Part shown: piece after piece, positions 24,599 through 32,820 of the stretch
How positions within the stretch are numbered: the first letter of the stretch is position 1
How the letters are laid out: each line of letters starts with the position of its first letter
NCBI RefSeq assembly: GCF_004001045.1
Contig: NZ_BIMK01000004.1
Span: forward strand, 206,018-270,017
Direction of reading: 5' to 3'
Source: Paenibacillus chibensis
GTDB taxonomy: Bacteria > Bacillota > Bacilli > Paenibacillales > Paenibacillaceae
Length of the DNA stretch: 64,000 nucleotides
Made by a program: the position numbers and the translations under genes
Notes under the pieces: generated by a model
The model's database searches: none
The model's input: only the letters and a program-made list of their open reading frames with translations
What the model was told of the DNA's origin: nothing

Positions 24599-25762
24599 TC
24601 ATGATACGGCCGCTGCAGGTTTACTCTCGTCGGCCGATTCTTTCGGGGAAACGAAGTAGAACGAAATCAGGCAGATGATCATGGAAGCAATGGATGCGAT
24701 CCACAATCCGAGCAGATGCTCGGTTAGCTTGCCGCCGCCGAAGATGACCGAGAAGTCCGTTTGCACGGTATAGAACATGATGGAGATATAGCTCACGATC
24801 TTGAAGAGCCATGGCATCATTTCCCGGGACATCGTCGCGCCGCTGCTGATGGTTTGGATCAGCATGAGCGTCAGGTTCGCGAAAATGGCTTTGTCCTTTA
24901 ATAATAAACTGAAAATGGACATAAACTCAATGGCTCCGAACAATTCAAGCGCATGAACAAGCCATACCTTTACGAAAATTTCCGCTCCGTAGCCGCCTTG
25001 AATCAGGAAATAGATCGAAATCCCGATCAGCGGCGCGATCAGAGCGACAATGGCATTGGTAGCCTGCGCGGACCAAAAGGCCTGCCACAAACCCATCTTG
25101 CGTTTCAATACGTTCATGGCGCCGACCATCATCATGGAGAAGATCATGGCGCCCGTATAACTGACCATCGTCAGGAAGAAGGGTGCCATCTGGTTATGCA
25201 TGCCTGCCGGCACCGGATTCGTGTTGACGATATTCGCATCCAGCTTGGTAGGAATCTCAGCCGCGAGCTTCTGTGCCTGCTCCGCAGGCATTTTCATCGA
25301 CTGAAATACGCCCTGCGCGGTCTGCGTTGCGAATTGGTTGTTCAAATTGGTCATAATCTGCGTCACGACCGACTGCATGCTGCTCGAGACCATCGCCGGG
25401 TTGGACTGGTTCATGAAGAAATCCATTTTGGCTTTCGTTCCGGATGTGGACAGCTGCTTCGTAAAGTCCTGCGGGATGTGAATGACCAGCGCAAGTTCAC
25501 GGTCGTTCAGCTGCTCCTGGGCTTTATCCAGCGGAAGATCCGTCACCATTTTGAACGGAAGCTGCTTGGCCAGGCCTGCCGCGATTTCTTTGCCCGCCTG
25601 TTTGTCTTCGTTGACGATGGCAACGGACATCTCGGTCATGTTTTTCGGAATGGCACTGTAGCCTGTCATGAAGACCAGGATCATGACGACCTGATAAAAC
25701 AGGACCATTGTGATTCCGCCGATGACGGATTTGTTTTTAAGAAACGTTACAATGTTTTTCAA
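24599..25762 (-). CDS. ABC-2-type / YhgE-Pip-like membrane protein, probable exporter
   Basis: About 387 residues: one N-terminal helix (GGITMVLFYQVVMILVFMTG), an external domain of about 170 residues (SVAIVNEDKQAGKEIAAGLA is the usual YhgE/ABC-2 start), and five C-terminal helices. This is the topology of ABC-2 permeases and phage-infection-protein-like exporters; no ATPase is encoded nearby, so it may work without one (SNG1/DUF3533-like). The start is TTG 25762 (GAGGTG 7 bp upstream) rather than GTG 25768. A dyad upstream is a likely PadR operator. Confidence 0.8.
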   Translation of the reverse strand: MKNIVTFLKNKSVIGGITMVLFYQVVMILVFMTGYSAIPKNMTEMSVAIVNEDKQAGKEIAAGLAKQLPFKMVTDLPLDKAQEQLNDRELALVIHIPQDFTKQLSTSGTKAKMDFFMNQSNPAMVSSSMQSVVTQIMTNLNNQFATQTAQGVFQSMKMPAEQAQKLAAEIPTKLDANIVNTNPVPAGMHNQMAPFFLTMVSYTGAMIFSMMMVGAMNVLKRKMGLWQAFWSAQATNAIVALIAPLIGISIYFLIQGGYGAEIFVKVWLVHALELFGAIEFMSIFSLLLKDKAIFANLTLMLIQTISSGATMSREMMPWLFKIVSYISIMFYTVQTDFSVIFGGGKLTEHLLGLWIASIASMIICLISFYFVSPKESADESKPAAAVS

Positions 25763-25795
25763 TGACACACACCTCGATGTATATAAATTTGATTT

Positions 25796-25817
25796 AATTA
25801 CTTTAATTAGAGTAATT
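25796..25817 (-). promoter_or_regulatory. Putative PadR operator
   Basis: A perfect inverted repeat AATTACT-N8-AGTAATT lies 34 bp upstream of the exporter gene start. PadR sites commonly have two arms separated by 8 bp. The surrounding DNA is AT-rich, as expected for a promoter. Confidence 0.5.
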
Positions 25818-25919
25818 GATTTAGAATCATACGCCGGGTGAAATGTGGTGTCAACGAATGTATGCGCTTATATGTGATTTTTGTCATATTCAAAATGAAA
25901 AGTTTTCATTTAAGACACA

Positions 25920-25966
25920 ATTACGGTTGTAATAGTTCAGGTCATAGGTTATATTTACATTTGTAA
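25920..25966 (+). promoter_or_regulatory. blaI promoter with two BlaI-type dyads
   Basis: Promoter: TTGTAA (25927-25932), 17 bp, TATATT (25950-25955). Dyad 1, ATTAC-GGTT-GTAAT (25920-25933), covers the -35. Dyad 2, TTACA-TT-TGTAA (25955-25966), begins at the last -10 base. Each is followed by the same AGTT. The TTACA/TGTAA half-sites are those of BlaI/MecI operators, so autorepression is strongly suggested. Confidence 0.75.
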
Positions 25967-26002
25967 TAGTTAATCTTCCTGGAATGGAAAGGAGGTGTAA
26001 GG

Positions 26003-26404
26003 ATGGAGAGCATGCCCAAAATATCAGAGTCCGAGTGGGAGATTATGAAGATTGTATGGAAGGAAAACCCGCTGACGGCAGAGCAGATCGTTCAGCATTT
26101 GCCCGCAGATACGGAATGGAGCGACCAAACGGTCAGGACCTTCATTAACCGGCTGATGAAAAAGAAGGCGCTGGGCTATGAAAAGTCGGGGAGGAGCTAT
26201 CGTTATTATCCGCTGATATCCGAAAAAGAATGCGTGCGCGCGGAAAGCAGGTCGTTCCTGAACCGCGTGTTTGGCGGAGCGGCGGGGCTGATGATGACGA
26301 ATTTTCTGGAGGAAACGCAGCTGTCGGACCAGGAAATTGAACAGCTGCGACAGCTGCTATTGGAGAAGCAAAGCAAGGACGCGAACAACCCATCACGGTC
26401 CTAA
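26003..26404 (+). CDS. BlaI/MecI/CopY-family repressor
   Basis: 133 residues. The winged helix starts ISESEWEIMKIVWKENPLTA and includes WSDQTVRTFINRLMKKKALGY and GRSYRYYPLISEKE, the BlaI signature. The C-terminal dimerisation helices follow. BlaI-type repressors are cleaved or released when a BlaR1-type membrane protease senses its signal. AAGGAGGTG lies 5-6 bp before ATG 26003. The BlaR1-like gene starts 32 bp downstream, so the pair is an operon. Confidence 0.93.
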   Translation: MESMPKISESEWEIMKIVWKENPLTAEQIVQHLPADTEWSDQTVRTFINRLMKKKALGYEKSGRSYRYYPLISEKECVRAESRSFLNRVFGGAAGLMMTNFLEETQLSDQEIEQLRQLLLEKQSKDANNPSRS

Positions 26405-26435
26405 GCCGTGAAATCCAATCAAACGAGGTCATCCC

Positions 26436-28703
26436 ATGAACATTACCGAGAGCCTCTTCAGGTGGTTTATCGCGGCGACATTGACGGCGAGCTTGGCTGC
26501 CATCGTGGTAATATTCGTACAGCATCTGCTGCGCAGGCGCATCGGCGCCCGTCTGAGATATGCATTATGGCTGATTGTGCTGGTCAGGCTCGTGGTGCCC
26601 GTTTTTCCTCACAGCCCGGTAAGCCTTTTTAATGCGATTCCTACGGTTACAGAGATAAAAAATGCTGTCTCCAGCCTATCGTTTCAGCAGGACAAGCCTG
26701 GCGCGAAGGGTGGAAACAGCGTCAAAGAAAATTCAAACCAAACCCATTATACAACGAATGAGAACGCACAGACTATCCCGCAGCAGCTTTGGTTGCCGCA
26801 GGGTCATGGAGCAAGCGCGGTTCCGGCAGAACGAGCATCCCATCCGGCGATCCGGGTTCTGTCCGTCGTCTGGCTGACGGGTACGTTAGCCTTTCTGGCA
26901 TACAATCTGGTGTACTGGCTGCGGATCAAGAGAAAGCAGAGAAGCTTCCGCCGCGTCAGCAATCCCGAAGCATGGTCGATCGTGGAAGAATGCCGGAGTC
27001 TGTTTGCCATTCAACGGCCGGTATCGCTATTCACCGATTCAAGCATACAAAGTCCTTATATTACGGGCGTTGTCCGTCCGGCAATATATTTGCCAGACAC
27101 ATTCGGACAAGAGGCGGAGGATGCGTCCCGCCTCAAGCATGTGCTTGCACATGAGCTGGCCCATTATAAAAGAAAAGATACGGCTTGGAACATGCTGGGC
27201 AGTTTGGTATTGGCCATTCACTGGATGAACCCGTTCGTATGGTTCCTGATGCGGCGGATGAAATCGGACCGGGAGCAAGCCTGCGACGCCTGTGCTTTGG
27301 AGGTGCTTGGCGAAGAGGAGGCCGTGCCGTACGGCATGACGATTATCGCTTTCCTTAAGCGGCATTCCGCAGGACGGAATCAGCCGCATCTCCTGTACTT
27401 CAAAGGCATGAACGGGGAAAAGGACATGATGCGGCGGATTCGCATGATCGGTTCTTTTAAAAAGGGTTCTTATAAGTTTTCGTTATTGGCCGTACTTCTG
27501 GTGGTTCTGCTCGGCGCGGCAACGCTGACGAACGCACCGGTGTCGGAGGCAGGCACTTCCGCCTGGATTCATGCGGAGCAGGGCGGGAAGGAGAAGCTGT
27601 TCGAGGATGGAGGGTTCCTTGTTTACGATAATCTGGAGAAGGGGGCTCGGATGGCACCGTTCGTGTTTAAAGTGCCTTCGGTGCTGCCGGACGGATATAC
27701 TTTTGACGACTTGTCTTTTCATATTCAACCGCTGACATCCTCGGCCAGTCCGGAAGTGGATATCAAGTATATAAAGGCTAGGATAAATACAAGCAGCGGC
27801 AGCATGCACCTCAAAATCTCGCGCAGCGCAGGCCTGGAAGAGACCACTGAACAAGTCGTTGCGGACGAGAGCAAATCTCTTGAGGGGTTCGGTCATCAAG
27901 AAGGGAGCTACACCATCGAAAAAGCGCCCATCTCCCTTTCCGGCACCGAGGGACTGCGAATCACAATCCGCATGCTCGCCTGGGAAGGTCAGCCGGAGCG
28001 CTACTATTATATCTGGAAGGATCAAGGAATCACTTATCAGCTGGATTCTTACGGCGGTTTGAGCCCGGACGATTACGAGCGCATGATCGTTTCTATGAAG
28101 CTGCCGGACCGCGAGCTGAACAAGCTTTATGAAAACAACGAATATCATGGCAGAACGATTACGTATCTGTTTGACACCGAGGATATCCGGCGGGCTCAGA
28201 AGCTGATCGGATATGATGCCGCTTTTCCGCGCGAACTCCCCGGGGGCTTTGCTGCAAGCGGATCTTACGTATCCCGTAAGGTGAATTTTAACTATCCCGA
28301 GAGCGATCAGGATTCCATGCGGATGCTGCTTGAGGTGAGCTATCGCCCCATTAAGACAGACAAGAGCTCTGGAGGAGAACAGGTCGAGGGCATTAAGAGG
28401 GTCGACTTCACGCAAATGCTGAACGGGACGATGTATGAGGATATGAAGAATAAAGGGTTGGTCTCGTTTATGCTGATCGATGGGGAACGGAACAACGTCA
28501 AGCTGCAGCCGGTCTCCATCCAGGGACGGGAAGCGCTGCGAACGGAAACTTTCAAGGTGGACGGTACCCTCAGTGGTCCGAACGCAACCGATCTTGTCAG
28601 CTACTTCTGGCTGGAGGACGGCGTTTGCTATCAAGCGAACTTTGCCGGACAGGCACCTGAAGAAGAGCAGATCGTTCTATATTTGATGCAGCAGGACAAA
28701 TAA
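26436..28703 (+). CDS. BlaR1-like M56 membrane protease with two DUF4367-like sensor domains
   Basis: 755 residues. Four membrane helices and a cytoplasmic zinc-metalloprotease domain of the M56 family (HELAH at 239-243, then LAIHWMNPFVWFLMRRMKSD with EQACDACALEVLG). After the last helix (about residue 355, LLAVLLVVLLGAATL), the external part lacks a penicillin-binding domain. Instead it has two DUF4367-like units: VPSVLPDGYTFDDL ... YYYIWKDQGITYQL, and FPRELPGGFAASGSYV ... VSYFWLEDGVCYQA. The inducer is therefore probably not a beta-lactam; envelope stress is a guess. It should control the BlaI-type repressor upstream. Confidence 0.85.
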   Translation: MNITESLFRWFIAATLTASLAAIVVIFVQHLLRRRIGARLRYALWLIVLVRLVVPVFPHSPVSLFNAIPTVTEIKNAVSSLSFQQDKPGAKGGNSVKENSNQTHYTTNENAQTIPQQLWLPQGHGASAVPAERASHPAIRVLSVVWLTGTLAFLAYNLVYWLRIKRKQRSFRRVSNPEAWSIVEECRSLFAIQRPVSLFTDSSIQSPYITGVVRPAIYLPDTFGQEAEDASRLKHVLAHELAHYKRKDTAWNMLGSLVLAIHWMNPFVWFLMRRMKSDREQACDACALEVLGEEEAVPYGMTIIAFLKRHSAGRNQPHLLYFKGMNGEKDMMRRIRMIGSFKKGSYKFSLLAVLLVVLLGAATLTNAPVSEAGTSAWIHAEQGGKEKLFEDGGFLVYDNLEKGARMAPFVFKVPSVLPDGYTFDDLSFHIQPLTSSASPEVDIKYIKARINTSSGSMHLKISRSAGLEETTEQVVADESKSLEGFGHQEGSYTIEKAPISLSGTEGLRITIRMLAWEGQPERYYYIWKDQGITYQLDSYGGLSPDDYERMIVSMKLPDRELNKLYENNEYHGRTITYLFDTEDIRRAQKLIGYDAAFPRELPGGFAASGSYVSRKVNFNYPESDQDSMRMLLEVSYRPIKTDKSSGGEQVEGIKRVDFTQMLNGTMYEDMKNKGLVSFMLIDGERNNVKLQPVSIQGREALRTETFKVDGTLSGPNATDLVSYFWLEDGVCYQANFAGQAPEEEQIVLYLMQQDK

Positions 28704-28721
28704 GATTCGGAATACGGAAAG

Positions 28722-28750
28722 GAGCCGGCTCACGCAGCCCGGCTTCTTTC
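28722..28750 (+). terminator. Probable terminator of the blaI-blaR1 operon
   Basis: AGCCGG and CCGGCT form a short stem with a 10-nt loop, followed by TCTTTCTTT. Confidence 0.6.
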
Positions 28751-28825
28751 TTTCTCCGCATAAATAATGATTGCCTGGATGGGGTATAGATAAACGGCGG
28801 TCCATAAAAAGGAAGCGTCGGCAGA

Positions 28826-28868
28826 TTGACTTCCTTCTCGGCTAAGAATAGTATAGTCGTATGACTAT
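28826..28868 (+). promoter_or_regulatory. arsR promoter with operator over the start codon; leaderless transcript
   Basis: TTGACT (28826-28831), 17 bp, TAGTAT (28849-28854). The transcription start falls at or next to the ATG at 28861, and no Shine-Dalgarno sequence precedes that ATG. An inverted repeat ATAGTC-GTAT-GACTAT (28853-28868) overlaps the -10 and the start codon and is well placed for autorepression. Confidence 0.65.
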
Positions 28869-29151
28869 CAAACTTTCTAAAGACGATGAGAAGCGGGCTA
28901 AGATTTTCAAGGCCCTATCGGAAGTAAAGCGCATTGAGATCATCCGTTACCTGCATCATCACCGCAGCTGCAATACCTGCGGCGAGGTAGGGGAAGCGAT
29001 GGGCATGGACAAGTCCAATGTCTCGTATCATCTCAAAATTTTGTACGAAGCGGATCTGATCGAGTTATACCGCAAAGGTCAAAATAAGAACAGCGTGCTG
29101 CGGGAGGATACGTTTAACGAATGGATGCCGGGTTTCTTGGACAGTTTATAA
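28861..29151 (+). CDS. ArsR-family transcriptional regulator
   Basis: 96 residues with the ArsR winged helix: KIFKALSEVKRIEIIRYL, then EVGEAMGMDKSNVSYHLKIL and ADLIELYRKGQNKNSVLRED. Two Cys (residues 37 and 40, in SCNTCGEV) lie just before the recognition helix, near where metal- or redox-sensing members carry Cys, but not in the ELCVCDL form. ATG 28861 appears to be the first transcribed codon. It probably controls itself and perhaps the reductase gene downstream, whose upstream region holds a different large dyad. Confidence 0.9.
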   Translation: MTIKLSKDDEKRAKIFKALSEVKRIEIIRYLHHHRSCNTCGEVGEAMGMDKSNVSYHLKILYEADLIELYRKGQNKNSVLREDTFNEWMPGFLDSL

Positions 29152-29178
29152 TGGACGAGAAACCCTGTTTTCGGATCA

Positions 29179-29202
29179 ATAGTTTTAAAGTTTTAAAACT
29201 AT
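29179..29202 (+). promoter_or_regulatory. 24-bp perfect palindromic operator-like dyad
   Basis: ATAGTTTTAAA-N2-TTTAAAACTAT, eleven matching pairs, lies between arsR and the YfmJ-like gene. It has no T-run or GC stem, so it is a binding site rather than a terminator. The binding protein is unknown; it differs from the arsR dyad at 28853 apart from the outer ATAGT. Confidence 0.55.
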
Positions 29203-29319
29203 TTAATATTTTTAAGGGCGACAAAGGCGACTTCAAGCTTCTTCGAATATGAACGGTACTTAGTCATTGATTATTCCAGTACAACACATTTAATTATAAT
29301 AAGGGAGCAGTGATTCAAT

Positions 29320-30330
29320 ATGCGTCAGTTATCCAATAGATCGATCATCCTGAAAAAACGTCCGGTCGGCATGCCGACAGAGCAGGACTTTGAATACCGC
29401 GAGGCGCCGGTCCAGGAGCCGCAGGCAGGGCAAGTCGTTGTTCGTTCGATATACATGTCCGTAGATCCTTACATGAGAGGGAGAATGAGCGACGCCAAGT
29501 CATATGTGGCCCCGTACCTATTGAATGAAGTCATCTCCGGCGGCATCGTCGGCGAAATCGTCGAATCCAAATCCGAAGCGTTTCAGGCCGGCGACAAAGT
29601 GATCGGCATGCTGGGATGGCAGCTGTATAATGTCGTTGACGCGAAGCTCGTGCGCAAGATTGACGAATCCGTCGCACCGTTGTCCGCTTATTTGAGCGTG
29701 CTCGGCTTGACGGGGCTGACGGCATATTTCGGCCTGCTCGATATCGGCCAGCCGAAGGCCGGAGAGACGGTCGTCGTTTCCGGTGCTGCCGGCTCGGTGG
29801 GCATGTTCGTCGGACAGATTGCCAAGATCCAAGGCGCACGCGCCGTCGGCATTGCCGGAACGGATGAGAAATGCGCTTATCTTATGAATGAGCTCGGTTT
29901 TGACGCAGCCATCAATTATAAAACGACGAAGGATCTTGGAAAAGCGCTCGAAGAGGCCTGCCCGAACGGCGTGGATGTGTATTTTGACAATGTCGGCGGC
30001 ACGGTGTCCGATGCGGTCATGACATTGCTGAACGACTATGCGCGGATTCCGCTATGCGGCGCGATTTCTTCCTACAACAGCACGGACGGCGACATGGGAC
30101 CGCGGATTCAATCGAAAATCATCAAGACCCGTTCGCTGATGAAGGGCTTTGTCCTCGGAGATTATGCTTCCCGCCAGCAGGAGGGATTGGTGGAGCTCGG
30201 AACATGGCTGTCCGAAGGCAAGCTGAAATATGAAGAAACCATCATCGACGGCTTCGATCATGTGATCGACGCGTTTCTGCAGCTGTTCCAGGGTACGAAC
30301 CTGGGCAAAATGCTCGTCAAAGTAAGCTGA
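29320..30330 (+). CDS. NADP-dependent oxidoreductase, YfmJ/CurA-type
   Basis: 336-residue medium-chain reductase without the structural-zinc Cys cluster. Signs of the prostaglandin-reductase/leukotriene-B4-dehydrogenase group: VDPYMRGRMSD, GLTGLTAYFGLLDIGQPK, the NADP loop VVSGAAGSVGMFVGQIAK, and VYFDNVGGTVSDAVM. These enzymes reduce alpha,beta-unsaturated ketones or aldehydes. ATG 29320 follows AAGGGAG. Upstream lies the large dyad at 29179-29202. Closest named relative is B. subtilis YfmJ. Confidence 0.9.
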   Translation: MRQLSNRSIILKKRPVGMPTEQDFEYREAPVQEPQAGQVVVRSIYMSVDPYMRGRMSDAKSYVAPYLLNEVISGGIVGEIVESKSEAFQAGDKVIGMLGWQLYNVVDAKLVRKIDESVAPLSAYLSVLGLTGLTAYFGLLDIGQPKAGETVVVSGAAGSVGMFVGQIAKIQGARAVGIAGTDEKCAYLMNELGFDAAINYKTTKDLGKALEEACPNGVDVYFDNVGGTVSDAVMTLLNDYARIPLCGAISSYNSTDGDMGPRIQSKIIKTRSLMKGFVLGDYASRQQEGLVELGTWLSEGKLKYEETIIDGFDHVIDAFLQLFQGTNLGKMLVKVS

Positions 30331-30438
30331 GGCGATGGAAAAAGCGGAGGGAGTTATGGACCGGATATCAGGTCCTTTATCCATCCTAGCCTTCTTCCCT
30401 AAGCGGCTTTCAGGTTAAACGATACGTATAACGATTCC

Positions 30439-30473
30439 AAGCCCTTTTCGTTTTTAACGAAAGGGGCTTTTTT
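30439..30473 (+). terminator. Rho-independent terminator
   Basis: A 13-bp stem (AAGCCCTTTTCGT / ACGAAAGGGGCTT, one G-T) followed by a T-run, about 110 bp after the reductase stop. Confidence 0.85.
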
Positions 30474-30610
30474 GAAGAAGCTGAAAGGGGGGGCTTTTTT
30501 TGCGTGAATGTCTTGTGCCCCGAGGAAATTAGCGTTATATTGAAGAGCCGATAGCTTTATGCGCTGATCCTCGAAAATCATATTTTGAATGATAAGGAAG
30601 TTGTTAGACG

Positions 30611-31018
30611 ATGACTGAAAAATTCAAAGGCAACAAGATGAACATCGTGATGTTTGGACTGCTCCTGCTTGCTGTGATCATCCGGCTGGCGCTGCAGTCG
30701 ACCTCCCATTACACCCGGACGCAGTCCGTATGGAACATCGTATTGATGGCGGCGCTATTGCTCCTGTCTTTGCGGTTCGCATACGTGTATATGCGTTACA
30801 TCCGCATCCGCGGGGACAAAGTGAGCGTCGTGAATATCCAAGGCACCCGGACGTTTGATGCGGCCGAGGTCGAGAAAGTCCAGCTTTACGACAATTGGAT
30901 CCGGTTTACGATGAAAGCGGACCGGGACGTATTCATTCATATCAAGGATTTGAACGAGAGAGGCCGCGTTCCGTTTGTGGCTTGGGCGGCGGATCGATTC
31001 GAAATTGAAAAGGATTAG
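30611..31018 (+). CDS. Small membrane protein with PH-like cytoplasmic domain
   Basis: 135 residues: two helices (VMFGLLLLAVIIRLAL and NIVLMAALLLLSLRFAYVYM) and a C-terminal beta-rich domain (GDKVSVVNIQGTRTFDAAEV, then VQLYDNWIRFTMKADRDVFI) that resembles bacterial PH-like domains. No family assigned. AAGGAAG precedes ATG 30611. The terminator overlaps the stop codon. Confidence 0.75.
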   Translation: MTEKFKGNKMNIVMFGLLLLAVIIRLALQSTSHYTRTQSVWNIVLMAALLLLSLRFAYVYMRYIRIRGDKVSVVNIQGTRTFDAAEVEKVQLYDNWIRFTMKADRDVFIHIKDLNERGRVPFVAWAADRFEIEKD

Positions 31019-31047
31019 GGAGAATGCTGCTCACCCTAATCCTTTTT
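31008..31047 (+). terminator. Rho-independent terminator overlapping a stop codon
   Basis: AAAGGATTAGGG pairs with CCCTAATCCTTT around a 13-nt loop and is followed by TT. The left arm includes the last codons of the membrane protein gene. Confidence 0.88.
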
Positions 31048-31087
31048 GTTATTTCTTAAAATATGCATATTGAAAATCTACGTTGGT

Positions 31088-31315
31088 CTACGCCCGGATG
31101 AAGAAGAGCAGCTCTTTGCCGTTTTTCATGGGCTCCTTCTCCAGCGTGTAGCCATGCTTGACGACTTCCTCGGGCACGTTGCGGAAGGCTGCCGGACAGT
31201 CGGCGATGACTTGAAGCAGCTCTCCCTTTTTCATTCCTTGCAGCGTTTCAAGGGTGTAGATTACCGGATAAGGACAAGATTCTCCGCGGAGATCGAGCGT
31301 GTAATCAATGGACAT
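31088..31315 (-). CDS. TusA/SirA-like sulfur carrier protein (YeeD/TsuB type)
   Basis: 75 residues. Hallmark: DLRGESCPYPVIYTLETL, with the CPxP motif whose Cys carries persulfide. The start is ATG 31315 (AAAGGGG upstream). It overlaps the YeeE gene end by 11 bp, so the two are translationally coupled. In this pairing the protein delivers or receives sulfur at the thiosulfate transporter. Confidence 0.92.
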   Translation of the reverse strand: MSIDYTLDLRGESCPYPVIYTLETLQGMKKGELLQVIADCPAAFRNVPEEVVKHGYTLEKEPMKNGKELLFFIRA

Positions 31316-32504
31316 GTTTGGTTTCCCCTTTCTTGAATCCGACGCCGAAGCGGTAGTTTTTCTGCCAGAAGACAGCGACGATAAAGCCTGCGGCCAGCAG
31401 GACAAGCGTTAGGATCAGCGCCCAAGCCGCCCCCAGCTCTGTGATCAGGTTGATCGGCTTGCCCATCTTCACCAGCGCGTTGTAAATACCGAGATGATCC
31501 CAGCCGTATGCAAGCACGGTCGCGCCAGCGATGTTGCCGATGAATACCGGCAGGAAGACGACCTGCCCTTCCATCAGCCGGTACATCATGCCGGTTTCGC
31601 AGCCGCCGGCCATGACGATGCCGACACCGAACAGCAGGCCGCCGATCAGCGTGCTGGGAGCCGCCATTTTGGTGACGGGATCCATGCCGCCCACCAGGAT
31701 AATGATGAGTGTGACAACCGAGCTGACCGCCATGCCGAGCGTGATCGCTTTGGTCATGGTGGCCCGTCCGCTGATCCACAAATCGCGGAAGGCGGAGGTG
31801 AAGCAGATTTGTCCCCTCTCAATCAGAATGCCAAACAAGGCGCCGAACAGAGCGGCGGTACCCAGCATGTTTTTGCCCGCCGCATAAAAATAAATGATCA
31901 GTGCAGCATAGCCGACCGCAAGCACCATGCCGATATACGGCTGAATTTTGGCGCGTTCCTTCACGATCTTGGCGGTATTCCCTTTCTGCAGAACAGGCTT
32001 GCCCTTCCACCAGGAAGTGCCAACGATCTTGGCCCCGCCAAAGGTGCCGATCGCCGTGGCGACGATGAAAATCCACGAGTGCAGCGAGAACTGCGGCACG
32101 CCGGTGAAGAAGGCTGCGAGGTTGCACCCAAGCGCCATTCGTGCGCCGAAGCCGGCGATAAAGCCGCCGATCAGCCCCTGCACCCAGCGGCGCTTTTGCC
32201 GCGGCATCCTGATTTTGAAATTGTTGCCGAGCAGCACCATGAGCAGCGCCCCGATGAACATGCCCCACACGATCCAGCCGTCTGTACGGGTAAAGGTCGT
32301 GCCTTCCATATGAATCAATTTGAAATAAGCCCACCCGGAGATGTCGACGCCGAACCATTCCAGAATATGCCCACCGAGACGGGTGAACTCGCCGGTTACC
32401 GCCCATACCGTCTTGGTGATGCCGAAGTACAGAGCGCTAAGCACGCCGGCAACGGCCATGACCAGATAAGGGCTCCAATACTGATTGAACATTCTTTTTA
32501 ACAC
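31305..32504 (-). CDS. YeeE/YedE-family thiosulfate transporter (TsuA-like)
   Basis: 399 residues, nine to ten helices, with Cys residues in membrane motifs typical of TsuA: MALGCNLAAFFTG, GQICFTSAFRDLW and VMAGGCETGMMYRL. The family imports thiosulfate or related sulfur species; selenium-linked YedE members exist too. The start is GTG 32504 with AGGA 8 bp upstream; ATG 32540 has no site. It forms a two-gene operon with the TusA-like gene. The 316-bp region to the chemoreceptor gene is AT-rich; it holds a TGAGA-TTTG-TCTCA dyad at 32610-32623 that could be an operator. Confidence 0.88.
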   Translation of the reverse strand: MLKRMFNQYWSPYLVMAVAGVLSALYFGITKTVWAVTGEFTRLGGHILEWFGVDISGWAYFKLIHMEGTTFTRTDGWIVWGMFIGALLMVLLGNNFKIRMPRQKRRWVQGLIGGFIAGFGARMALGCNLAAFFTGVPQFSLHSWIFIVATAIGTFGGAKIVGTSWWKGKPVLQKGNTAKIVKERAKIQPYIGMVLAVGYAALIIYFYAAGKNMLGTAALFGALFGILIERGQICFTSAFRDLWISGRATMTKAITLGMAVSSVVTLIIILVGGMDPVTKMAAPSTLIGGLLFGVGIVMAGGCETGMMYRLMEGQVVFLPVFIGNIAGATVLAYGWDHLGIYNALVKMGKPINLITELGAAWALILTLVLLAAGFIVAVFWQKNYRFGVGFKKGETKHVH

Positions 32505-32766
32505 GTGTCTATTCCTGCCTTTCTTGACCCGATCATTCAATTGATGATGAATGTATATGTTCCAAGCCCTATCAATTTTACATCATTTTCTGGTGATTGT
32601 GTGCGAATTTGAGATTTGTCTCATCTGGTTCGAAATGGCTAATTTAGCGAGGACTGCCTCCAAATATGTCTATTGTGTGAATTTGTGATTCAAATGGATA
32701 ATCCAAACGATTATATTTTAAAAAATATAGTTTTATAAAATTGAATATCGTGTATAAAATTGTATA

Positions 32767-32792
32767 TAAACATAGGTAATAAGTCTCGATAA
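32767..32792 (+). promoter_or_regulatory. Possible sigma-D (flagellar) promoter for the chemoreceptor gene
   Basis: TAAA (32767-32770), 14 bp, CTCGATAA (32785-32792), against the sigma-D pattern TAAA-N15-GCCGATAA. Six of eight -10 positions match. Chemoreceptor genes are usual sigma-D targets. Confidence 0.4.
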
Positions 32793-32820
32793 ATTACATA
32801 AATAGAAGGAGCTAGCAAGG

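Noticed and set aside
23558..24604. 348-codon plus-strand ORF over padR
   Set aside because: It lies antisense to a clear PadR protein and crosses the padR terminator.
30350..30386. GGACC/GGTCC hairpin just after the YfmJ-like gene
   Set aside because: Stem of only 5 bp with a short T-run; the much stronger hairpin at 30439-30473 is the better terminator.
30399..30581. 60-codon minus-strand ORF after the YfmJ-like gene
   Set aside because: It runs through a strong terminator hairpin and has no clear start site.
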